Below are positions 23,449 through 33,965 of a stretch of 64,000 bases of DNA, piece after piece. The DNA lies in NCBI RefSeq assembly GCF_024362695.1, contig NC_065433.1, positions 24,957,700 through 25,021,699 on the forward strand, written 5' to 3'. Every line of letters begins with the position of its first letter. Within the stretch, counting starts at the first letter, position 1. The stretch comes from Pectinophora gossypiella (taxonomy: Eukaryota > Arthropoda > Insecta > Lepidoptera > Gelechiidae). The position numbers and the translations under genes were made by a program. The notes under the pieces are model-generated. The model saw nothing but the letters and a program-made list of their open reading frames with translations, was not told where the DNA came from and ran no database searches.

Positions 23449-23700
23449 TGACGTGATTTCTTGTAGATTTTTCGCATATGGCATTTACTTGGCCGGTCAA
23501 GTGTGGAGCACTTAGGGCTCTCACCCGGTACAAAATTTAAGACATCAAGACTGAGGGTGCGCGGTTGGGCACGAAACTGGACTTAGGGAATCGTTTTAGA
23601 GAATAAGGTATATTGAATTAATCGACCCTAGCGGACCAATAGCGATAAGCGCTGAACGCGGAAAATCGTCGCCCACGTCGGCGGGGTCGGTGGCGGGGTC
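23449..23700 (+). repeat. Dispersed repeat with CTCTCACCCGGTA, plus GC-rich tail
   Basis: TGACGTGATTTCTTGTAGAT to GGGCTCTCACCCGGTA (23449-23530) matches 26872-26960 and 53157-53241. It continues into a GC-rich part (CGACCCTAGCGGACCAATAG, GTCGGCGGGGTCGGTGGCGG) up to about 23700, which is likely part of the same element. It is non-coding. Confidence 0.65.
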
Positions 23701-24318
23701 CTGAAGTATATAATAAGTTAAGGCGTAAAGCTTGTCCGCAAAAGTCAACAACAGATGGCGTCTTGATTTTACAAATCTGAAGTTTCTGTTATGTAAATTT
23801 GTCGCCGTTTACATTATCTCCCGTTCACATAATTTCAAGCAAGCCATGTTACCAAGTGACGTTTCTTAGTTGTGTTCCGGCCAGGCATTGCGATGCTTGA
23901 AGAAATGATTCTGGGGAGGGATTTGGGTACTATTCATGACAAATGTTAATTACCTCTCCCACTGCTATCTTTTAAGTATGCCTTATTATCCTGTCAATCA
24001 CGAATTTTCTTTGAAGGTCAATTCTCAAGACATGTACTTTACACACATAGGTATCAGTACAATTTATAAAAATTATATTGGTTTTGTTAATGTAACGTCT
24101 AATTCAAGAATGACGATTCGCGACAGCTGTCCGCCCTCACGATGCAGCACCAATTTGTATACCTACTAAACAATAATTTTCTTGAATTTTCCTTCCCTAT
24201 ACGCATACAGCAAAAAAATCTGTCATATTTTGTCCCTCAAACAAAAAATCTTCGTGAATTACGAAGTTAGGAATAAGTCTTACATAGAACAAATAGAAAT
24301 TATTTCACAAAATCTATA

Positions 24319-24810
24319 CAGGGTGTTAGTTACATCGTAACGAATACTCAGAGGGATGATTCAGACCATAAAACTGATCCATGTTTTTTAAAATTATTTT
24401 CGATTCTACACTTTTGCGATGGAAAATTCCACTTGATATTAACTCAGAATAATCAGCTGAATCATACCCCTCAGTATTCGTTACAAAGTACATACGGTAG
24501 CCATACAAGTAGGTGTGTTAGTGACACCGTAACGAGTACTGATGAGGATGATTCAAACCATGATTCTGAGTGGATATTAAGTGAAATGATTAAAAGATTA
24601 TGAGTGAAATGATGTGATTGTGGTGTAAATGATATGTTTTTGATTTTTTGATTTAAAATTTCCTGTCGAAAAAATCATGGAAGTTTTAGTGTTTTCTTAA
24701 ATTATTTTTCGTTCCATACTTTTGCGACGGAAAATCCCACTTGATATCAATTCAGAATCATGATCTAAATCATCCCTCAAAGTTTTCGTTACGATGTCAC
24801 TAACACCCTG
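24319..24810. mobile_element. TA-flanked MITE pair with CAGGGTGTTAG termini
   Basis: Outer ends are inverted: CAGGGTGTTAGTTACATCGT at 24319 and its mirror ending CACTAACACCCTG at 24810, with TA on both sides, as for Tc1/mariner-type insertions. Inside, a second left end (GTGTTAGTGACACCGTAACG) at 24514 and repeated AAAATTCCACTTGATAT-type segments show two copies, a truncated one (24319-24484) and a fuller one (24512-24810). There is no coding sequence. A third partial copy lies at 35502. Confidence 0.75.
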
Positions 24811-25033
24811 TATATTAATTATGTAAGTAAGTATTAACACGGATAAGTACGTATTATAACAAAATGCTGTAAAAATTAAGCAATTTCTTATAATAAATTA
24901 TAAAACGGCGGTACAAATAACTTTCGCAGTGAAAGTTACGAACCAAAACTAGTATAGAAAACAAGAAAGAAAGCTTTTCACTTTTATTGTTTACTTTATA
25001 AAGAGGGTCGTATTAAACACACTGTTACAAACG

Positions 25034-25827
25034 ATGTGGAACTTTTTGGAAAGATTTGAAGATAGTAAAAAATCGTTATTGGGGCCTAATCTTAGAATTC
25101 TTCAAACTTGGGGAATGTGGGATCGTAACAGCGTGACAAGTAAAATCACGTATTATTTTTTCCTGTTTGGCTGCGTATACTTCGTACCAAGCCAGTATAT
25201 TGAACTTTGGATAGTGAGAAACAACCTTGATTTAGCATTACGTAATCTCTCTTACTCTTTGTTAAGTACGATATGCTTTATAAAAGCAATTAATTTTATT
25301 ATGTGGAAAAAGGAATGGAAAGAAATTGTAGATTATATTACCGATTTGGAAAAACGTCAGAGCTCTGAAAATAATGAGAAGGTTGACAACATCATCAAAA
25401 ATTATACCAAGTACTCAAGGATAGTAACTTATTTATATTGTGGTCTTGCATTTTTAACAGTTTTTGTAGTATCACTAGCTCCTGTCGTTGGTAGTTTCTG
25501 TTTTTCGGAAAGTCGCGAGCGCATCTTAAATAATACTGACCCATATCCAGAAATAATGAGCTCCTGGGTTCCTTTCAACAAGTCCCGAGGCTTGGGATAC
25601 TATGTCACATTTTTCCTCCAAGCTTGTATCTACGTTTGGGGTGGTGGTCTAGTTGGCGGTTTCGACTCAACAGCTGTGACTATGATGTGTTTTTTTGCCG
25701 GACAACTGAAGGTATTAAAAGTCAATTGCCAAACGTTATTGAACACGACTGAAGGAACAATTTTATCGCGAGAAGAAGTAATGTCTAGGATTAGTGGCTG
25801 TTTTCATCACCACGAAAACTTGATGAA
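25034..25827 (+). CDS. Odorant receptor exon 1 (helices 1-4)
   Basis: The ATG at 25034 is the only reasonable start: it heads a 264-codon frame with no earlier in-frame ATG nearby. Donor GTGAGT starts at 25828 in phase 2; the frame otherwise hits TGA two bases later, which supports the splice. It encodes the N-terminus and helices 1-4. Confidence 0.9.
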
Positions 25828-27786
25828 GTGAGTATAAGTAAGGACTAAAGACCAAAATATGTCTTCTATAAACATTATTTCGACAATTTTATTTTTGTAC
25901 ATGTTACAGGCATTGCAATATTCTCAACTCTCTGCTGTCTCCTGTCATGTTTATGTACGTTATTATCTGCTCCATTATGATTTGCGCTTCAGCTACGAGA
26001 ATAACGACGGTAAATATTTTAACAGAATTTTTACACATAAGCAGAAGTCAAATTGCATAATGGAGGACGAAATAAATAAGTAAGAACAAAACGACGAAAG
26101 ATAAGTACTTAAATATTAAAAAAATGTCTAGTTTGATGTCCGTTAATAATGAATCGCAGGATCAAAAATTTAAGATTGGACGAGAACAGCTATAGGTACA
26201 TAGCTCTAACATAGGTAGGGTAATTCGGTGTTTTGTCTATTAAACCAGTGTATTTATTTATACAGTTGAATAGGTAACAGTAACAAAAATCAAATCTAAG
26301 AGGCTTCCGTATAAACTAGATCCTCATTTGGTTGGACCTCAGAACAAAAACTTGGACCCATGTTTTGATTGTCTTGCAGGAGGCAATAGCACCTGTGCAG
26401 CAAATTTGGCTTGCAGAATACCTCATTGCGCTGATATCCCAATTGTTTTTGTACTGCTGGCACAGTAACGAAGTTTTCTATTGCGTAAGTGTGACTTTTG
26501 TAGTGTCTATGTTCTCGAACACCAGTTTAAGGCTTTTTATAGAATACTTAAATGTACACACTGTACTTCTTCTTCAAATTATGTGTGTAGTATTTATTTA
26601 TAATGCAAGCATATTGCATTATGGCAACACAAATCATACAAGCAACACTAGATATAAGAATATAGTGGTTTTGTTTTTTTCTCTGCAATGATTTAAATGG
26701 CGGAATAAACAGTGTTTCGTTTCAATCATTGTACATTTAATTGGAATCGACGGCCCCCAAGAAGCACCTACAACACACAAGAAATATAACCACGCTTTAA
26801 TATGATAAACGGCAGATGATCCAACTTGTTCTGAAACTAGCGCTAAAGAACATATTCTTAAGTTTTTTTTATTAACGTGAATTAAGTGTGATTCCCCGCC
26901 TGGGAAGAGTATTTGTTATTTGGCCGGACAATGGTGAACGCTGAGAACTCTCACCCGGTAAGGTAACGAGGTACCCAGCTGGATGCTAACGTCCACTTAG
27001 GGTGTTACATTACATACAACCTTCTCCGACAATAATTCTGCTTGATACAAATTATATAAAATGTATTCATAACTTATTGCATTACCCACGTTTTTTGTCA
27101 GAACCTCTAAGTTATCACTTGATATTTTTCACACAAATAATATAATATTATAAAGCCTACACGCATACTTTATAGAGCCTGGATGTTGACTACGCTGTAT
27201 TTGATAGCGCATGGTGGTGCTACGATGGGCGTGTTCGTCGTAACGCTATGCTTCTGTCCGGAAAACTGCGTAAGACAGTACAATTTACAGCTGGGCCCTT
27301 CACTGCACTTGGGGTGGACACCTTTCTCACCGTAAGTAACACCAGTTTTTTTTAATACCTGTAGTAAAAGTCAATACTTATCTTATTTTGAGTTTTTCAC
27401 CATGAGTGGCATATTAGAAATACTGCTATTTACATACTTACGATCATAATACGGGTAGTAAAGACTGGCTGCAAGGTTCTCATCCTGGCTGCGCAAGGAA
27501 GCCTATGGAGGCAATAGTGATTTATAACTATAAAACTATAGAAATCGCTTTAAGCAATTGCCATCTACTGCTCGTTGATAAGCTTCTTTTTTGTGTCTGT
27601 TTCTTGTTGGTGCAATATAGTAAATTTTCATTTGGATAACGGTGAAGTTATTAAAGGTATTTTTTCGTCGGCGTCTAAGCTTGTCGTAAGCATTATATAT
27701 TAATCCAATGAATATATTCAGCTCAATGTGATTGTATATTTCAGATCATAAAAGCTTCATACAGCTACTACACACTCTTGAAGTAA
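25034..27786 (+). CDS. Odorant receptor (7tm_6 family), complete five-exon gene
   Basis: Insect odorant receptors are seven-helix membrane proteins with an intracellular N-terminus that form ligand-gated channels with the co-receptor Orco in sensory neurons. Exons 25034-25827, 25910-26009, 26380-26484, 27176-27331 and 27745-27786 join in frame to 398 codons, a normal length, with good GT-AG sites and no stops. Predicted helices: residues ~38-60, 73-91, 129-152, 189-222, 271-293, 308-326 and 370-395. Family signatures: HCNILNSLLSPVMFMY (exon 2), AEYLIALISQLFLYCWHSNE (exon 3), WWCYDGRVRRNAMLLSGKLR with FTAGPF (exon 4), and SYSYYTLL at the end. One N-glycosylation site (NNT, ~166) lies in the second outer loop. 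It is not Orco. I cannot say which odorant or which OR number. Introns are 82, 370, 691 and 413 nt; intron 3 holds a repeat. Confidence 0.92.
25910..26009 (+). CDS. Odorant receptor exon 2 (helix 5)
   Basis: Acceptor ATGTTACAG ends at 25909; donor GTAAAT starts at 26010, phase 0. It encodes HCNILNSLLSPVMFMYVIIC and the rest of helix 5, a family hallmark. Confidence 0.9.
26380..26484 (+). CDS. Odorant receptor exon 3 (helix 6)
   Basis: Acceptor TGTCTTGCAG ends at 26379; donor GTAAGT at 26485, phase 0 on both sides. It encodes 35 residues containing LAEYLIALISQLFLYCWHSN. Confidence 0.93.
26872..26960 (+). repeat. Dispersed repeat copy inside OR intron 3
   Basis: TAACGTGAATTAAGTGTGAT to GAACTCTCACCCGGTA is a diverged copy of the 23449 and 53157 family. 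Confidence 0.6.
27176..27331 (+). CDS. Odorant receptor exon 4 (conserved C-terminal region)
   Basis: Acceptor TTTATAG ends at 27175; donor GTAAGT at 27332, phase 0. It encodes 52 residues with DSAWWCYDGRVRRNAMLL and TAGPFTALGVDTF, the most conserved part of insect ORs. Confidence 0.92.
27745..27786 (+). CDS. Odorant receptor exon 5 (C-terminus)
   Basis: Acceptor TATATTTCAG ends at 27744. It encodes IIKASYSYYTLLK and stops at TAA 27784-27786. The short last exon carrying S-Y-x-Y-x-T-L-L is typical of lepidopteran ORs. Confidence 0.9.
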   Translation: MIKASYSYYTLLK

Positions 27787-27932
27787 GAAAACCGTCATGT
27801 AACGCAAAATTTCAACACTATCTCAATACGACGACACTCAATAGATACTTGTATTTAAATAGCTTTACATGCTTTATTATGGACATAAGCACGGAAGAGT
27901 ATTAATAATAGTAAGAGTAAAAATAGAGATTT

Positions 27933-27938
27933 AATAAA
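27933..27938 (+). promoter_or_regulatory. Polyadenylation signal AATAAA (odorant receptor)
   Basis: First canonical AATAAA after the OR stop, about 150 bases downstream; a plausible but untested transcript end. Confidence 0.5.
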
Positions 27939-29374
27939 GATTAATTTTTAATAGAGATTAATAGGTAGCTCACATTAGCTCTGCAAGATGGATTTGATAA
28001 AATCGTAAGATTATTCAATGACAAAGCCCCTGTGAATAATAATGTTTAATCGTCCAATCTATCGAATATTTAATGGTTTTCACATACCTACATAGTATTT
28101 ACTTTAATGGTTTCAGTAGAATTTACAAGTACAGCAATATACCTACGTTCAAACGTACGTGTACTTAATAAAAAAATAGAATTGTTAATTGTCTCTGCTG
28201 TCTTCTCTTTGGCTGAATTATATGTACCTAACCCATTTGCTCTAACCATTGGCTCTAACCTATCATTCTTGAGAATGAGAAATCGGAATTTTAGCGTTGA
28301 CAGCGACTCTCCAAACGGCGACCCTCGCTACGGCGAGTCTCTTTACGGCGAGTGGCCTTATTTTCCCTCTACGTCGAGCGAGTTTTGATGTTATAGTACA
28401 GTTATGGTGAAAACTGTTTCGGTGTTTTCTTATACATTTCAGTTCGTTATTTTTATATAAGTAGTAGTGTTGGCCCTATTATCTTTATCTATGATTTGGT
28501 TAAAATAGAAAAATACTTACAATTAATTTTCCTCTTATTATTTTACTAGTTCCTTACCTTTTAAGTAACAAAACTAACTTTTAAGTAAAGTATGTGGAAA
28601 AATTGGCTGCAACTAATGAAACACCATTTTGATATAATATATTTTTATAAACATTCTTACTTTAAATTGTGAAATAATACAATAGTTCTACGGTAGAACT
28701 GATCCGTTAGAACTACATGGAATAAAGGACATAACATAGCATCACGTTTGTATCCTCGAAGTGGTAGAATATTAAAAAAAAAACTTAAGTAAGTACATTT
28801 ATCTTGTAAATACAGGCTGGAGCAAACATAGGCCTCGTTAAGTTAAATTCTGCTTTCAAAAACATGTAATTGAAATTTTTAAGGATGAAACTTCCTGCGT
28901 AGCCTCTGTGTGGGGATGAGCTCACCCTACTTCTGGGACGCCGTCGGCAGGGCATTGAGAAAGGGTTGGTCCCAGGACATGTGTGTTGGTTGCCGAACTC
29001 AGAGAATAAAAGAGATTTTAATAGAGTGCAAAAATAGAGAGTAGGATTGGCCGCCTTGAAGGGTATCCTCTTCTGTTGCAAGCAAAGCAATGGTGGTGGA
29101 ATTAAAAATTTCACTTTTAATAAATGTATATTAACATTACTTCTTCTTATACAGCAAAGAGTTTAGCATGTCTAGATTATTTTATGGTAACAAAAATTTT
29201 GGAATAATCCTATTATTACAATCTAGCAAAGCTTAGTTAAACCATTTAAACGCTAAAGTTTCACCCAAAAACGGCAGGTCCTAGACAAAATCATAAAGCA
29301 AAGCTATGACATTATTATATAAATTCTATAAATTACACAATTAGTGATTAACTCAAATGTCAGGACAGCAGGTC
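27939..29374. other. Intergenic sequence downstream of the OR gene
   Basis: AT-rich except for 28285-28390, where a GC-richer stretch has GGCGAG repeats (ACGGCGAGTCTCTTTACGGC). The 93-codon frame at 28107-28388 and the minus frame at 28785-29114 have no recognisable domain and no splice support, so I do not call them genes. Confidence 0.5.
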
Positions 29375-30110
29375 CTAGTCGAAAAGCATGATGTAGATGT
29401 AGAAGACAATTACTCCGCGTAGTCCCAGGTAGTCCTTGAAGATAGACATCCAAGTTGGACTTTGAACCCTGCAACAAAACGACATGTTACATGTGGTGTG
29501 CGTTAAGACGCGGAAACATAGGTAAAAACAAATATCAATCGTCCGGTGCATGTTTAGGCATTTACCAATTTTCCTGTTCAAACGATTGTGCCAGCCTTCC
29601 ACAGAGTTTGTCGTCCGATTAATTTGGCCATAGCAGGAAAAGAGGAAAACATGTTTCTCCATCCACTGGCTGGACACGTACTCTTGGAAAGCAGCAACGA
29701 TTTCATGAAAAAGACTATTGTGCAACAAGTGCAGCCATACCTCTAGCAAAAGAAGGTAGATAAGCCATAGCAGTACACATCCTCAGGTACTTTTTTCCAC
29801 CAGCAACCTCGATAAGCCCTAGCTGACCGGCTTTTTTCCAAAGCGCCTTGGAAAAATGGATAAATCACCCAGAGATATGTATGCCTGGGAATACCACACG
29901 CAACGCGTTTATAGCCGCCATTTCAAAATCAATTTTAAAATTGGTGGGCTCGAATTCTGGAACAGCATTTTAAGTAGTTTAAATAATCTCTCGTACGTAT
30001 TTTGTGTCGTTTTTGTCAGTACCATTGGTCAAGTCTACCATCAACAAAAGTAGCATCGTACCCATTATAAGGTGTCGCGACCTTTTTGAGAAAGAAAACA
30101 CAAAATACGT
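29375..30110 (-). pseudogene. MULE-type transposase remnant
   Basis: On the minus strand, in several frames, one can follow a Mutator-like transposase: TQNTYERLFKLLK and INALRVVFPGIHISG (about 30050-29880), then HFSKALWKKAGQLGLIEVAG and CTAMAYLPSFARGMAAL, and in 29375-29749 the C-terminal INRTTNSVEGWHNRLNRKIG. The order matches the MULE DDE domain and its C-terminal NNxVEGWH motif. Frameshifts and stops interrupt it. Related to, but distinct from, the copy at 60828-62289. Confidence 0.75.
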
Positions 30111-31862
30111 TCCTCTTCTCCGTCGTCTATTAATAAAAACCCATTCCGAATTGATTCTACTATTTCGATACTCTGCATATCAGAGAAGCAGCTGGCTTTT
30201 GTAACCAGATGGTGCTCGTTACGAGATTTTTAATATCAGAATATATAGGTAACTCGTGAACAAACTCCTCTGATTTCAAGTGTTTCACTTCACTCTCCTA
30301 TATGCTAGGTATCCGAGCAGAATCAGTTCAGATGCGTTTCCTGCACTTATCAATCGCTAAACTAACAGCTTCGCCCCTTTGAAATCAGGTAAACTACAAT
30401 GTTGTTTTTTACGCAATACGTAACTTTGATTATCGTCTAATGTTAGTGTTGCGGGGCAATAGGCAGTGGTACAAATCCAAATGGTTGTGCCATTTTTGTT
30501 GTACCTACTTGTTTACCCGATATCTAAAGCCAGCTCTTAGTAATATCCTTCCGCCTTTTACTGCTTTCAATAAAGTTTAAGGACGATTGATATGATGAAG
30601 AGTTACCCGCATAACCATCATAATCATTACCATCACTGAAATGTGATGCTATTGTGGCATTTGATGCCCCCACCGTCGACGACGATGGTGGGCCAGCGCT
30701 ACATTGATGTCCGGGGATTACCACAGCCGAAGAACCGGTCGCTGCCACTGAAACGGCCGCCGCCACCGATCTTTCTGGTAACGAAAAAATTGCCGAACTC
30801 CACGACGACAGTGACGGTGTTGGCGAAGAGGAAAGCGACGGCAATGGCGAAGGCAACGCGAATGGCGAAAATGGCGATGGTGACGCCGACGCCAACAGGT
30901 GCCCCTCGAGGATGGCAAGCAACTACTAACAAGTTATTGGCGATTGAAAATCGATAGTATACGGAATCGGATAAGATGTAGTGCGTGCGTAATCGCTGTA
31001 GAGCTTCCTAGTGATTTGTATATTTATAATAATACTAACTTTTTACTGATCATTTTTATTTTTCAAAACACAATGAAAATTTTTAATAGGTATGGGTATT
31101 GACAAGTCAATATTGAAGTATTCCACAGCTTTCGACAATGACAATTTCTCTGTTTTTTTAAATTGGGAATCTTTTGTTTGTTTTGTCCGTTTTTTTTAAC
31201 AAACAAGATGAATTTGAAATTATCGAATGTCTCGCGGCAGCTGACTCTGGGACCCCCCACACTAGCGTTTTCCGAGAGTCATTATCCTGTCAGCTACTGT
31301 CTGTTACTGGCTGATCATCAGATTGTCCGAAAGTAAGATGATCCTGATGATGATGATGAATAAGAAGTAAGACGGTCACCGACGCTACTAAGACGACGAC
31401 GCTCTAAAAACGGTAGTGTAGAGGGGCCCTTACTTGAATTAATATATTTTCAACAGAGTAACGCAACGTAATGAAGGAAAATCAGGAATTATCTTCGTAA
31501 ATATAATATCAGAATAAAAACTTTGACAAGACAGCATGACATAACATTTCTTCCTTTTTCTGTTTAAAAACAAAGAACCATAGGCTAAACATCGTAAAAT
31601 GAAACAGGTTACACCTTAACACCCTTAACCTACTACACCATAATTCGGTATGTAACATTGGGCAACACGGACAAAAAAAAACTAAGTACTGCATAAGGAT
31701 CAAAAATAATTAAAATACTTTTTCTAAAACATAATTTCTTTTATAAATCTTTCGTTTAAAAATACAAAATAAAATACCATCAAAAACACCTTACATACAC
31801 AAAATATAATAATAACAATAATGAGATAAGTAATACCTAATAAGTACCTTAAATATTATACG
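30111..31862. other. Intergenic sequence with a GC-rich low-complexity block
   Basis: 30640-30920 is GC-rich and open in several frames at once. On the plus strand one frame is acidic (GEEESDGNGEGNANGENGDG); on the minus strand a 132-codon frame (30524-30922) is Ser/Pro-rich. The block is built from GGCGATGGC-like triplets and may be a remnant exon or just repetitive DNA. No domain is recognised elsewhere in the span. Confidence 0.4.
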
Positions 31863-32036
31863 CTCAAACTCTGTAAAAGAATTTCAAACAACAACCCCCA
31901 TAAGCATTTCCTGACTAACAGAGTAGTAACAGCGTGGAACGGGCTGCCGCAGGACGTGGTCTCCGCTTCTAGCATCAACACCTTCAAAAACAAATTGGAC
32001 AATTACCATAAAACAGAGAAAGGAAAACAAAACTGA
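31863..32036 (+). pseudogene. LINE ORF2 C-terminal fragment (CR1/L2-like)
   Basis: A 57-codon stretch reads KHFLTNRVVTAWNGLPQDVV, then SASSINTFKNKLDNY and a stop. The R-V-x-x-W-N-x-L-P...F-K-x-x-L-D pattern closes the ORF2 of CR1/L2-type non-LTR retrotransposons. A TAATAATAATAATAA tail follows at about 32083-32102. It is heavily 5'-truncated. Confidence 0.8.
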
Positions 32037-32646
32037 ATAGTTGAATACAGGCACTTATCAGTGAAAACTGCCTGCCTGAGTTAATAATAATAATAATAAT
32101 ATTTATTCCTGGCTCCAAACACATATTCATGCGAGGCGAAGAGTGTTTCTTATATACGTAGTACTATTTATTACTTATTGCTGTGCTGTAACGTAACACA
32201 CAATCAAACTCACTTTCGAATTTATTTTGTTATATTTATTAATGAGGATCAAACAAAATTGAACAATTTTAATAAATTAACATAGCATGTAATTTCTTTC
32301 AATCGTATTTACAGTTTTTGGTATGTATGTTTTGACTACTGAGTTGAATTATAGTAATAAAATTACAAAAAATAATAAATGTTCCTGTCATATCCAAGTT
32401 ATGTCAAGCATTTGTCATTGTTATTTTCATAATATAAATTTCAATTTCATTGTAAACATTCAATAAAAGTGTCAAGAAATTGTGAAACAAGGATAAAACA
32501 ATACTCCTATTGTGTGTTTGGAATTATTAGTTGATAAATTTTGCCACATAATCAAGAAAAAGAATAGTCGATATTGGACACGTAGTTACCAATAAGCTAA
32601 GGTTGGACGAAATTCATTGAACATTACTCTTTGACGTGAAAGTTAC
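32037..32646. other. AT-rich sequence between two LINE fragments
   Basis: After the TAA repeats there is a start of another repeat (TTTATTCCTGGCTCCAAAC) and then featureless AT-rich DNA. Confidence 0.5.
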
Positions 32647-33965
32647 CTATACACCAAACTGTTTTTCGAAAGTTGGAAGACGACGAATACAACAATAACA
32701 ATTAGTTATAACAATTTTAGGGTTTTTAGAGATTATTTTGGTAATTTGTTGTCGAGTACCTAGTACCATAAACTTTGACTTTTCTGGGTTTAAGACAAGG
32801 TTATTTACGCGAGACCAGTTAACTAAATTCTCTAAATCCTTATTGATTTTCTCAACTGCCGTAGTTTTAGGATCAAAAGAGAGGTACAATTGCAAATCAT
32901 CGGCATATAAATAAAATTTACAGTATTTAATAGAATTAACGATATCAGCGCTGTAGAGTATGTATAGAAAAGGCCCGAGAATGAAGCCCTGGGGCACACC
33001 TCTCGTGGTAGATTTTATCGAAGATGATTTAACAGAGCCATTGCAGAGCTACATACTCTACAAACTGTTTACGTCCAGTGAGATAACTTTCGAACCACAT
33101 TACCGCAGATATGTCAAAACCATAATAAATCATTTTTAAAAGCAGCAAAGATAAATGTTTATGCAATAGAAAGCCCTAGAAAAGTCTAGAAGCATGAAAA
33201 TAGTTCCCATTCCGACATCTTGCGCTTCAAGTATATTAGACGTGACATCTAAAAATGCTGAAGATGTGCTACGCCCTTTTCGAAAACCGGATTGTCTCTC
33301 GGGTAAAATGTGGTTATTTTCGAGGTATTTCATCACCTGCAAATATACGGTTCTTTCTAAAATCTGGGATAAACACGAAAGTATACTGATAGGTCTCAAA
33401 TCCTTGTAGCCAGTAGGATTGTTCTTTTTAGGAAGTGGACGAATCAAAGCTGTTTTCCACGATTCAGGAAATTCAGAAGAGGAAATTGAGCAGTTTACTA
33501 TGGCAGTTATGTACTCTACAACATACGGAAGGGTCATCGCAATCATAGTTAAAGATATTCCATCCGCACCTAAAGCATTAGACTTTCACGAAAAGACTTA
33601 ACAATAAAATCACTGGTGACACATTTTAAATTAAAGGACTCGCTACCAAATCTATTTGCCATAAAAAACGTTGAATAATTAATTGTAGTCCGTAATACAA
33701 GATCCAGGTAACATTAAAAAAAAGTTGTTGATGTCTTCAGCGATGCACAGCTGTACCGGTATGTCATGAATTTCTTTAAAAGGTAAGACGTAATATTTCA
33801 GATTTTTCCATAAGGATTTAGGGTCATTGATGTTGTTATTAATATTTGATTAAAAATAAGCATTTTTTTCTTTTTCAAGTGCTTTATCAGCAAAGTTTCT
33901 TAACTGTTTATAGAAATCACGATCACTATCCTTTTTTGTATGGGTATATTTGTGGCGTGCGTCAT
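32647..33965 (-). pseudogene. LINE reverse transcriptase pseudogene
   Basis: A decayed non-LTR reverse transcriptase on the minus strand. From its N-terminal side: RDFYKQLRNFADKALEKEKN (about 33940-33850), then ESWKTALIRPLPKKN, LRPISILSCLSQILERTV, RQSGFRKGRSTSSAFLDV and LLDFSRAFYCIN (33136-33546), then after frameshifts PQGFILGPFLYILYSADIVN and the catalytic YADDLQLYL motif (32647-32997). Several stops and shifts separate the blocks. It is a dead copy; the clade (Jockey or CR1-like) is not certain. Confidence 0.9.

Larger units (their letters stand above)
15398..24318. other. 9-kb gene-poor intergenic region
   Basis: I find no supportable gene. Items noted inside: a dispersed-repeat fragment at 15803, an AT palindrome at 16729-16824, an ATAC microsatellite at 17222-17288, a possible LINE tail at 17640-17755 (CCTTACAGGGTTCCTG...AATGCAATAAATATC), a small inverted repeat at 21698-21751, and a dispersed repeat at 23449-23700. 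Other open frames in the region are short, AT-rich and featureless. Confidence 0.6.

Noticed and set aside
28107..28388. 93-codon frame ending in GDPRYGESLYGEWPY
   Set aside because: The end is a small GGCGAG-type repeat and the rest is AT-rich and featureless; more likely a repeat fragment than a gene.
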